IMG/VR virus record: IMGVR_UViG_3300034105_001504
Location: 1 to 58,454 of that record
Direction: 5' to 3' (one strand)
Origin: a virus
Length of the DNA: 58,454 nucleotides
Under the pieces are notes generated by a model. That model saw only the letters and a list, made by a program, of their open reading frames with translations. It had not been told where the DNA came from and made no database searches. A program made the position numbers and the translations under genes. The number at the start of each line of letters is the position of its first letter. The stretch's first letter is position 1. Below are positions 1 through 7,856 of the stretch, one piece after another.

Positions 1-2514
1 GCATTAGAAGTTGGAAGTAATATATCTACCATAATAACAACCGCTAAATTAAACGAAAGTAATACTGGAAGTTTTAAAGTTAGTGGTGATATCTCAGCAT
101 CTGGAAATTTATTTATAAGTGGTAATGCTAGAATTGTAGGTAATTTAACATTCGGTGATAGTGATGCGTTAGATACGGTTACGGTTGTTGCAAACTTTGG
201 TTCAGATTTAATACCATCCCAATCAAATCAATATAATTTAGGTAGTACATCAAAATATTGGAAAAATGGATATATAACATCATTGACTGGTTCACTAAGT
301 GGTTCGGTTAATGGTATAGATATAACACCATTCTCTACATCAGTAGATAGTAGATTAGATAGTTTAGAAATAGCAACAACATCAGATGATACTAGATTAG
401 ATAATTTAGAACAACATAGTGGTAGTGTTAATTCATTTACCGCATCTATTACATCATCTTATAATGCAACTTCACAATCTTTGAATAGTGTAAGTTCATC
501 TTTATTTAATGTAAGTAGTTCGTATATTGCAACTTCCCAATCTTTAAATAATGTAAGTGCATCTTTATTAACGTTTAGTTCATCACAATATAAAAACGAT
601 AGTAGTTCATTTGATAGTAGATTAGATTTAGTAGAATCAACCGCAAGTGTATTAACATTATTTAGTGCAAGTGTTTCAACATCAGTAGGATTATTACAAA
701 CATTTAGTAGTTCTCAATATAATTCAGATAGCACTTCATTTGATGGTAGATTAGATTCAATTGAAAATTATACATCTTCTTTAAAAACTGCAATAGAATT
801 AACCGGTTCATCCGTTACAATTCAAGGTGATTTATTAGTAAGAGGTACAACTACAACAATTAATGCAACAACTATAAATTTATCTGCAAGTGTAATACAA
901 GTAGATGCAGGTGGAGCAGTAAATGGTGGTATTGAAGTAACTGATAAAATTGGTGCAAGTAACGAAACCGGTTCTTTAATATGGGATGTAACAAATGATA
1001 TATGGAAAGCCGGTAAAAAGGGAAGTGAAATACAAGTAGGTACAACAACAGATATATCTAATCTAAGTTCATCTTTATATTTTACAGATACTACTCAAAG
1101 TGTATCTCATTCAATAGTAAGCGCAAGTGCATGGGGAGCATTTCAAAGTGCATCATCTTATAGTGCTAGTTTTTATACAACAATTAATAATACAACTCAA
1201 AGTGTATTAATTAATTCTCAGAGTGCATGGGGAGCATTCCAAAGTGCATCTTCATATTCGGCATCAATTTATACAAGAGATGCAAATCAAGATACAAACA
1301 TAACAGAAGCAAGTGCATCAGCATGGGGAGCATTCCAAAGTGCAAGTTCGTATAGTAGCTCATTCAGTTCTTCATTAAGTTTAGTAAGTGCAAGTTTACA
1401 AAGTTCTTCAATATATTATAGTTCTTCAATTAGTGGAACAATAAATGTATTTAGTTCTTCATATAAAGTAGATAGTTCTTCATTTGATACAAGAATTAGT
1501 GCAAGTACATTAACTTATAACGATACTAACGGACAAACCGGAATTGATTTTACACATATAGGAACACAAGTTAGTGCAATTGCAAGTGGATTAACAACTG
1601 GTTCATCCGTTAAATTTGCAAGTATTACATCCTCTACACATATTAGTGCAAGCGGAACAATAACATGTGATACATTAGTAGCAACAACATTAGTAGGTGC
1701 AACTTTACCTGTATTAGAATATGAAACAAATGGTACTTTAGGAAATATCTTAATTAAAGGTGCAACTTCTAAAAGTATTCAAGTTGTTGATAGTATTACA
1801 TTTACTGGATTAACACAAAACGGTTTAGACCAATATAGTGCAACTGCATTATTAATAACAGGTTCAATCACCGCATCATTAGGATTTAGTGGTAGTATAA
1901 ATGGTATAGGTAATGTAACGGAATATTCAACATCAGTAGATAATAGAATAATTATAAACTCTCAAAGTGCATGGGGAGCATTCCAAAGTGCATCTTCGTA
2001 TAGTTCTTCATTAGCAACATCAATAAGTGCAAGTAATTATAATATTACAAATAATAGTAGTAGTTTTGCAACATCAATAAGTGCAAGTAATGCAGCAGCA
2101 ACTTCTTATAGTGCAAGTGCAGATACAACCTATGCTAAATTAGGTGTAGAAAATACATTTACACAAAATCAAATCATAAGTGGTTCGTTAAATGTGACAG
2201 GAGATGTAGTAGCATACTCAACATCAGATGAAAGATTAAAAGATAACATTCAATTAATTTCTAACCCTATTGAAAAAGTACAACAATTAAGAGGTGTTGA
2301 ATTTGATTGGAACGATAAATCTATGTTTAAAGCAGGTAAACATGATTATGGTGTGATAGCACAAGATGTTGAAAAAGTATTACCGGCATTAGTAAAAGAA
2401 TCACATACTGGATATTTAGGTGTTGATTATGATAAGATTATAGGTTTATTAATTGAGGTAGTAAAAGAACAAGAAAAAAGAATAAAAGATTTAGAAAATA
2501 AAGTAGGTTCTTAA
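1..2514 (+). CDS. Long tail fibre with C-terminal S74 chaperone domain (5' truncated)
   Basis: The frame is open from the first base of the window, so the N-terminus lies upstream; the first internal ATG is at 283. The protein is Ser/Thr/Ala-rich with a beta-helix-like repetitive shaft, including four copies of a SAWGAFQSAS motif. The last ~95 residues (from SDERLKDNI to the end) match the Peptidase_S74 intramolecular chaperone: SDERLKDNI, GVIAQDVEKVLPALV and LGVDYDKIIGLLIEVVKEQ followed by a terminal coiled coil. In this family the domain trimerises the fibre and then cleaves itself off at the Ser before Asp. Role by family: host receptor binding. It is paralogous to the next gene. I am sure of the S74 domain; the exact fibre type is inferred. 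Confidence 0.88.
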   Translation, partial: ALEVGSNISTIITTAKLNESNTGSFKVSGDISASGNLFISGNARIVGNLTFGDSDALDTVTVVANFGSDLIPSQSNQYNLGSTSKYWKNGYITSLTGSLSGSVNGIDITPFSTSVDSRLDSLEIATTSDDTRLDNLEQHSGSVNSFTASITSSYNATSQSLNSVSSSLFNVSSSYIATSQSLNNVSASLLTFSSSQYKNDSSSFDSRLDLVESTASVLTLFSASVSTSVGLLQTFSSSQYNSDSTSFDGRLDSIENYTSSLKTAIELTGSSVTIQGDLLVRGTTTTINATTINLSASVIQVDAGGAVNGGIEVTDKIGASNETGSLIWDVTNDIWKAGKKGSEIQVGTTTDISNLSSSLYFTDTTQSVSHSIVSASAWGAFQSASSYSASFYTTINNTTQSVLINSQSAWGAFQSASSYSASIYTRDANQDTNITEASASAWGAFQSASSYSSSFSSSLSLVSASLQSSSIYYSSSISGTINVFSSSYKVDSSSFDTRISASTLTYNDTNGQTGIDFTHIGTQVSAIASGLTTGSSVKFASITSSTHISASGTITCDTLVATTLVGATLPVLEYETNGTLGNILIKGATSKSIQVVDSITFTGLTQNGLDQYSATALLITGSITASLGFSGSINGIGNVTEYSTSVDNRIIINSQSAWGAFQSASSYSSSLATSISASNYNITNNSSSFATSISASNAAATSYSASADTTYAKLGVENTFTQNQIISGSLNVTGDVVAYSTSDERLKDNIQLISNPIEKVQQLRGVEFDWNDKSMFKAGKHDYGVIAQDVEKVLPALVKESHTGYLGVDYDKIIGLLIEVVKEQEKRIKDLENKVGS

Positions 2515-2523
2515 TAAGAATAC

Positions 2524-2534
2524 TATATTTATTA
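2524..2534 (+). promoter_or_regulatory. Late-type TATATTTATT box
   Basis: TATATTTATTA lies ~70 bp before the second fibre gene with no TTTG box at the usual upstream distance. Similar lone boxes precede other virion genes in this window, so a phage late promoter is inferred. Confidence 0.4.
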
Positions 2535-2601
2535 CTATACAATACAATAAAGTTTACATCAATGTCTCTAATGATAAATACAAAACAAACAAAAACAAAC
2601 A

Positions 2602-4788
2602 ATGGGATTAAAATTTAGACGTGGTACGACCGCACAGAAATCAGGTTCGTTAGCATTTGGTGAACCATATGTAAATACAGATTTAGGAACTTTACAAATT
2701 GGTGGTGCAAGTGGTGATATTACATTGGGTTCATCCGGAACAGGAAGTGCAGGTTCATTCTCTGGTATTTCGGGTTCTTCATTAGACATTACAGGAAACG
2801 CAAAAATTGATGGTAACTTAATATTAGGTGGAGCAATTACAATTGGTGATAATGTAAGTGATACTGTTAACGTTGTAGCATCTTTAAGTTCTTCATTAAT
2901 CCCATCAACAACTAATACGTTTGATTTGGGTTCTACAACTAAAGTTTGGAAAGATTTATATATTTCAACTGGTTCAATTAAATTTGTAGAAGGTAGTACA
3001 GTAGTTTCAACTTTAACCGAACATGCATTTAGTGCAATTTCTGGTGGATACATTACATTTTCTGCGATGTTAAATGATGGTAGAATTGCAACTACCGATA
3101 ATAGTAAAACAAATAAATTTACAGGTTCTCAATTCATAAATGGTGATATAAATATAACAGGTTCAATTGTACCTGGAGTAAGTAATACATATGATTTAGG
3201 TTCGGTAGATAAATTTTTCAGAGATTTATATATTTCAACCGGTTCAATCAAAATGGTATCTAATGGTGTAGTAGTTTCTACATTATCAAATACCGGAAAC
3301 GGAATGATAATGGATCAGGGTTTAACTGCAAAAGGTGATAGTTCATTTGGTACTTCATCTGCAGCAGTAACCGCAGTAACTGGTTCATTAAAAGTTAGTG
3401 GTTCAATATCATTAATTGGTACATTAAGTGCATCAACAATAACAGGTATAGGAAATGTATCTTTATATAGTACATCAGTAGATAGTAGATTAGTAGCAGC
3501 AGAAGCATTTAGTTCTTCATTGGATACAACATTTGCAACAGATGCAAGTGTAACGATTGTAAGTGCAAGTGCATGGGGAGCATTCCAAAGTGCATCATCA
3601 TATAGTAGTTCATTAGCAACTTCAATTAGTGCAAGCAAAGCAGAGTATACTTCATTTAGTGCATCAAATGCATCAACTGATAATACTCAAACAACAAATA
3701 TAACTGCAAATAGTGCAAGTGCATGGGGAGCATTCCAAAGTGCATCGGCATACTCTGCAAGTGCAGCAACTGAATTTAGTGCTTCAAATGCAGCAAGAGT
3801 AGCATTAAGTGCATCGGTAGCAGCAAGTGGATTCGCAGTAAGTAGTTCAGTAGCATCAGCAACAGCAACATCAATAACCGCATTAAGTAGTTCAGTTAAA
3901 GCAGTAACCGATACGTTTGCAACTTCTGCAAGTGTAGCAAGTGCAACGGCAACTTCTATAACTTCATTAAGTTCAAGTGTTAAAGCAGTAACCGATACGT
4001 TTGCAACTTCTGCAAGTGTAGCAAGTGCAACTGCAACTTCTATAACTTCATTGAGTAGTTCAGTTAAAGCAGTAACCGATACTTTTGCAACTTCTGCAAG
4101 TGTAGCAAGTGCAACTGCAACTTCTATATCAACAATAAGTGGTTCAGTTAAAACTGTAACAGATGCATTAAGTGGTAGAGTAACAACATTGGAAGGAAAA
4201 GATATTTCAATTACGTTAACAGGTGATGTAACAGGTACTGGTACAATAACAGATTTAGCTAACGTATCATTTGCAACTACAATCGCTGCTAATTCAGTAG
4301 CATTGGGAACTGATACAACCGGTGATTACGTTGCAAGTTTAGTACAAGGAACTGGTGTTACAATCACAAACAATAGTGGTGAAGGTGCAACTCCAACAAT
4401 TTCAATTGGACAAGCGGTAGCAACAAACTCAGCAGTAGCATTCGCAAGTGTATCTGCAACGGGTGATATCGTAGCGTTCTCAGGTTCAGATAGAAGATTA
4501 AAAAATAACATCGTAAACATTTCAGATGCATTAAATAAAGTTAAACAATTAAATGGTGTAACTTGGGAATGGAATGAAGATGCAAATGAAGTAACTAAAA
4601 CCGCACCTTCAACTGGTTTAATCGCACAAGAAGTGCAAGAAGTTTTACCAGAAGTAGTAAAAGAAAGAGAAGATGGATATTTAGGTATCGATTACTCTAA
4701 GATGGTTGGTTTATTAGTAGAAGCAATTAAAGAGCAACAAACACAAATAGCTGAATTAAAAGCAGAAGTAGAAGCTCTAAAAAAATAA
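2602..4788 (+). CDS. Second long tail fibre with S74 chaperone domain
   Basis: This 728-aa protein begins MGLKFRRGTTAQ, a start typical of phage fibres of this type. The shaft is Ser/Ala/Thr-rich, has two SAWGAFQSAS copies and contains an 84-bp tandem repeat (28-residue unit, residues ~416-520). The C-terminal ~100 residues are an S74 autocleaving chaperone: SDRRLKNNI, GLIAQEVQEVLPEVV and LGIDYSKMVGLLVEAIKEQ, then a coiled coil. It shares whole blocks with the upstream fibre, which implies duplication and probably recombination between them. Role by family: trimeric receptor-binding fibre. No Shine-Dalgarno is visible; the leader is A-rich. Confidence 0.9.
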   Translation: MGLKFRRGTTAQKSGSLAFGEPYVNTDLGTLQIGGASGDITLGSSGTGSAGSFSGISGSSLDITGNAKIDGNLILGGAITIGDNVSDTVNVVASLSSSLIPSTTNTFDLGSTTKVWKDLYISTGSIKFVEGSTVVSTLTEHAFSAISGGYITFSAMLNDGRIATTDNSKTNKFTGSQFINGDINITGSIVPGVSNTYDLGSVDKFFRDLYISTGSIKMVSNGVVVSTLSNTGNGMIMDQGLTAKGDSSFGTSSAAVTAVTGSLKVSGSISLIGTLSASTITGIGNVSLYSTSVDSRLVAAEAFSSSLDTTFATDASVTIVSASAWGAFQSASSYSSSLATSISASKAEYTSFSASNASTDNTQTTNITANSASAWGAFQSASAYSASAATEFSASNAARVALSASVAASGFAVSSSVASATATSITALSSSVKAVTDTFATSASVASATATSITSLSSSVKAVTDTFATSASVASATATSITSLSSSVKAVTDTFATSASVASATATSISTISGSVKTVTDALSGRVTTLEGKDISITLTGDVTGTGTITDLANVSFATTIAANSVALGTDTTGDYVASLVQGTGVTITNNSGEGATPTISIGQAVATNSAVAFASVSATGDIVAFSGSDRRLKNNIVNISDALNKVKQLNGVTWEWNEDANEVTKTAPSTGLIAQEVQEVLPEVVKEREDGYLGIDYSKMVGLLVEAIKEQQTQIAELKAEVEALKK
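3847..4170 (+). repeat. 84-bp tandem repeat in fibre shaft
   Basis: Three full 84-bp units start at 3847, 3931 and 4015, and a degraded fourth starts at 4099. Each encodes a 28-residue unit beginning SVASATATSI and ending TDTFATSA. Copies differ mainly at synonymous or A/S/T positions, as expected for recent slippage or unequal recombination. Confidence 0.9.
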
Positions 4789-4794
4789 TAAAAA

Positions 4795-5799
4795 ATGTAT
4801 GATGTATATTATACAACAGGTTTCGGAAATAAAGTAGGTGCTGGTAGTGATGTTTGGGTGAATAACTTTGTAGAATACGTTGTTCCTCACTTAAAAGTAA
4901 AACCTATCCTACTTATACATAGAAAGAAACCAGATGATTTTGAGGGGGTGAAATTCCCCCTCGAAATTTATTGGCAAGTGGATGATAAAGATAAGTTCGA
5001 TGAACTTATAAATAGTGCTCGGCGAATACACATACTACACGGACACTATTACCCTAACTCAGCAATCCTAAACAATTTGGACAAGATTGAAAGTTATGTA
5101 ATGCATAATTCAATTGATATGTCTCTCAAAGCTGGATTATTTTCAGAAGCACCTGGTATGCAACATTATGGAGCAGACTCGGAATGGGAAAATAATATAA
5201 TTAAATCAGCTAAGAAACGAATTTGGATAGGATTATTTCAAACTCCAAAGCATGCAGAGTATGAGTTCATTGATATTCCTAATTATTATGATTTTACTCA
5301 TAATTTAGAATGTAGTGATAGTACAAAAGTAGGATTTGCAGCGAGAACTGAAACAAGAAAAAGAGTTTGGTATTTAGAAAATATAGATTGTTATTTATTT
5401 ACAACACTAAAAGTTCTAAATGATGTGTGGGAGAAGGGATATGGGGTGAATTTCAAAAGAGCTAAACGATATATGTTTGATTATAGTAAGTTAGATTGGT
5501 TTTATCGTTTAGATTGGGGAATTTCACATAGTTGTTTTAATTATGAACCATTTGGATATTCAATATTTCAAGCGGTTGATTACGGAAAACTACCTATATT
5601 AAGTAAAGAATGGATGAAAGATTGGGTATATCCTTTTAGAGCAGATACTAAAACTGAATTTGAAGGAACAATACAATGGATTAAGAATAGTGATTACGAA
5701 TATAAAAAACATTGGTTCAACAAAATAAAAGAATATATGTTGGAGTATTCGGATAGAAACAAATGGGTTAATAGTTTATTAGATATTTATAATAGTTAA
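4795..5799 (+). CDS. Glycosyltransferase-like protein (GT-B, GT4-like)
   Basis: A 334-aa protein. The N-terminal half has a GT-B-like beginning (TTGFGNKVGAGSDVWVNNFV) and an HGHYYPNSA segment; the C-terminal half has YEPFGYSIFQAVDYGKLPILS, which resembles the E-x(7)-E donor-binding region of GT4 enzymes, although the second acidic residue is not conserved. It sits between fibre genes and the Hint-LamG protein, starting 6 bp after the fibre stop, so it may glycosylate a virion surface protein or the host envelope. The donor and acceptor cannot be read from the sequence. Fold-level assignment is moderately sure; catalytic activity is inferred. Confidence 0.6.
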   Translation: MYDVYYTTGFGNKVGAGSDVWVNNFVEYVVPHLKVKPILLIHRKKPDDFEGVKFPLEIYWQVDDKDKFDELINSARRIHILHGHYYPNSAILNNLDKIESYVMHNSIDMSLKAGLFSEAPGMQHYGADSEWENNIIKSAKKRIWIGLFQTPKHAEYEFIDIPNYYDFTHNLECSDSTKVGFAARTETRKRVWYLENIDCYLFTTLKVLNDVWEKGYGVNFKRAKRYMFDYSKLDWFYRLDWGISHSCFNYEPFGYSIFQAVDYGKLPILSKEWMKDWVYPFRADTKTEFEGTIQWIKNSDYEYKKHWFNKIKEYMLEYSDRNKWVNSLLDIYNS

Positions 5800-5814
5800 A
5801 AGGAAAACAATAAT

Positions 5815-7476
5815 ATGGCAGCAAGTAATTTAAGTTTAGGAAATTTGTACAAAGCATGGAATGGTACAACTAGAAGTGGTTTAGTATCATCTTCATTAAA
5901 TGCAGCAAACGCATTGGCAGGAACACCTGTATCAATGAGTTCATTTATATATGGTAATGTAGCAGTAACACAACCATTTACTTATATAGTAGAAAGTACA
6001 TCAGAAAATTTAACATTTGCATTTACCGGACAAGGTTTAGCATTTGATAATAGAGTAAAGATACAAGCAGCTAATTATAGTGTGACTGTAAACGATAGTA
6101 CATATTTTACAATTGGTACAAATGGTGCAACAACTTCTATTAGTGCAAAAGCATTAGCAGCTTCAGTATTAAGTGGTAGTAATGCAACAACATTAACTGC
6201 ATATTATGATGATGGATATACTACAAACGGAACGGGAAATAGAGGAGCAGGTAATGCAAGTACAAAAACAATTTATTCAGTAGATTCATATAACTCAATC
6301 AATTCAGATGTTTTATGTGTAAGTACCGATACTGATATTTTATTAGCAGATGGTTCGACTGTAAAAGCAGGTGATTTATATGCGGGTGATATGATTAAAA
6401 CATTCGTACCAACAGATATGCCAGCATGGTTTCCGGCAAATGATGAAGGTGAATGGTATTGGTGGTATAACACAACGGGTTCTAATGGTGAAATTGTAAA
6501 TGCAGAAGTAAGTAATATTTATTTTTCATTTGCAGATTCATATGTTTCTATTAATGATGGTGCAATCAAAGCAACACACGCACATCCTTTCTTTGTATGG
6601 GATGCATTAACTGAAACTTATCAATTTACAAGAGCAGAAGATGTGGTAGAAGGTGATAAATTAGTTAAATATAATTCAGCAACCGGATTGGTAGAAGATG
6701 TATTAGTAGAATTAGTACAATTTGTAAATAAAACATTAGAAATTGCAACAATCACAGTAGATTCAGCACATACTTATTTAGCTAATGGATTTGTTTCACA
6801 TAATAAAGGAGCAGCAACTGCACCAATTCCTTGGACAAATTTAGTATGTTATTTAGAACCTCAATTTGCGGCATCTTATAACACAGCAGTTTCAACTACA
6901 AACTTTAATGATGTAGCAGGATATTCAACTGGTTTTAACTTAACCGGTGGAACTTCTAATCCGGCAATAGTAGCACCAACATTCAACGGAACTTCTCCAA
7001 AATCATTAACATTTGCAAGTGGTAAATATGGTATCAAAGAACAAGCATATAGTAGTGGTACTGGTAATGCAAACTTTAATACAACATCTGGAAATGGATA
7101 TACTATTATAGCGTTTGTAAATGCAAGCGGTGGTAATATATTAAGTAGAGGAACTGATTATACATTAAATGCAAGTTCAACAACTATCGCATTTACATCA
7201 ACACCGAATGGTAACACATCAGCAACAGGTCAAACTTTAACAGGTTGGAGAATGATTGCAGTTACAACAGGTGCTGGTACAACAAAGATATACAATAACA
7301 ACTCAGAAGTAGCATCGGCATCAACAACCGCAGCAGCAACTACTGGAACATCTGATATTTATTTAATGCAAAATAATACTGGTAATTTAGGTTCATTCTT
7401 TTTCTATCAAAGAGCATTAACTGCAACTGAAATAGGAAATGTTTGGAATAATTTAAAAGGAAGATACGGATTATAA
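5815..7476 (+). CDS. Virion surface protein with internal Hint (intein-like) domain and C-terminal LamG-like domain
   Basis: A 553-aa protein in three parts. Residues 1-167 are a Ser/Ala/Gly-rich beta region like a fibre base. Residues 168-330 are a Hint domain: it starts at Cys168 (CVSTDTDILLADGSTVKAGDL), has the block B-like THAHPFFV and ends with the TYLANGFVSHN block, and the next residue is Lys331. Residues ~331-553 resemble a concanavalin/LamG jelly roll (AFVNASG, LTGWRMIAVTT, FFYQRALTATEI). Position +1 is not Cys, Ser or Thr, as in bacterial intein-like (BIL) domains, so cleavage rather than standard splicing is expected. It follows the fibre and glycosyltransferase genes, which suggests surface adhesion. 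No endonuclease insert is present. Confidence 0.75.
   Translation: MAASNLSLGNLYKAWNGTTRSGLVSSSLNAANALAGTPVSMSSFIYGNVAVTQPFTYIVESTSENLTFAFTGQGLAFDNRVKIQAANYSVTVNDSTYFTIGTNGATTSISAKALAASVLSGSNATTLTAYYDDGYTTNGTGNRGAGNASTKTIYSVDSYNSINSDVLCVSTDTDILLADGSTVKAGDLYAGDMIKTFVPTDMPAWFPANDEGEWYWWYNTTGSNGEIVNAEVSNIYFSFADSYVSINDGAIKATHAHPFFVWDALTETYQFTRAEDVVEGDKLVKYNSATGLVEDVLVELVQFVNKTLEIATITVDSAHTYLANGFVSHNKGAATAPIPWTNLVCYLEPQFAASYNTAVSTTNFNDVAGYSTGFNLTGGTSNPAIVAPTFNGTSPKSLTFASGKYGIKEQAYSSGTGNANFNTTSGNGYTIIAFVNASGGNILSRGTDYTLNASSTTIAFTSTPNGNTSATGQTLTGWRMIAVTTGAGTTKIYNNNSEVASASTTAAATTGTSDIYLMQNNTGNLGSFFFYQRALTATEIGNVWNNLKGRYGL
6316..6804 (+). other. Hint/BIL self-processing domain
   Basis: Codons for Cys168 to Asn330 of the surrounding gene. 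N-terminal Cys, a central THAH block and a C-terminal His-Asn dipeptide are all present in 163 residues, the size of a mini-intein without a homing endonuclease. Confidence 0.8.
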
Positions 7477-7497
7477 TATCGTTTGAGTAAAAAAATA

Positions 7498-7507
7498 TAT
7501 ATTTATA
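7498..7507 (+). promoter_or_regulatory. Late-type TATATTTATA box
   Basis: A perfect TATATTTATA lies 26 bp upstream of the next ATG, with no upstream TTTG box. It matches the boxes before the sheath and the 10755 gene. Confidence 0.5.
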
Positions 7508-7532
7508 TATAGAACAAATAAAATAAAAAACT

Positions 7533-7784
7533 ATGGCACAACTAAAACCAGAGCAGTTACAAAAATTAAGTGAATTAAAAGGTAAATTTAATGAGTTAAC
7601 ATTCATTATAGGACAAACACAAATTCAACAAAGACAACTTCAAGCAGATGAACAAAGTATGTTTGCAGAGCTTGACAGATTAGCATTAGAAGAACAAACT
7701 TTCTTAGGTGAACTTCAAAAGGAATATGGTGATGGAGATTTAGATACCACAACTGGAGAATTTATACCAAAAGAGCAACAATAA
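7533..7784 (+). CDS. Small coiled-coil protein, unknown function
   Basis: An 83-aa acidic protein almost entirely alpha-helical in character: heptad-like Leu/Gln spacing from residue ~5 to 68 (PEQLQKLSELKGKF, QQRQLQADEQ, LEEQTFLGELQKEY), then a short polar tail. It has its own late-type box and stands directly before the sheath gene. Small coiled-coil proteins of this type recur in T4-like phages next to structural genes, but I do not recognise a specific family. It could be an assembly factor or minor virion protein. Confidence 0.6.
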   Translation: MAQLKPEQLQKLSELKGKFNELTFIIGQTQIQQRQLQADEQSMFAELDRLALEEQTFLGELQKEYGDGDLDTTTGEFIPKEQQ

Positions 7785-7806
7785 TATATTTTTACAACAA
7801 ATATTG

Positions 7807-7816
7807 TATATTTATA
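7807..7816 (+). promoter_or_regulatory. Late-type TATATTTATA box before the tail sheath gene
   Basis: TATATTTATA lies 40 bp upstream of the sheath ATG. A strong AAGGAG ribosome-binding site follows at about 7841-7846, one of few in this window, as fits an abundant virion protein. Confidence 0.55.
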
Positions 7817-7856
7817 TTAGAATATTATAACATAATTTATAAGGAGAACAAATAAA

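Noticed and set aside
2568-3638. Long antisense frames opposite the fibre genes
   Set aside because: They arise from biased Ser/Ala/Thr codons on the coding strand and have Pro/Val/Asn-rich, unlikely compositions.
3847-4170. CRISPR-like array
   Set aside because: The direct repeats are in-frame 84-bp protein repeats without spacers.
5815-7476. Classical splicing intein
   Set aside because: The residue after the terminal Asn is Lys, not Cys, Ser or Thr, and there is no essential host enzyme interrupted.
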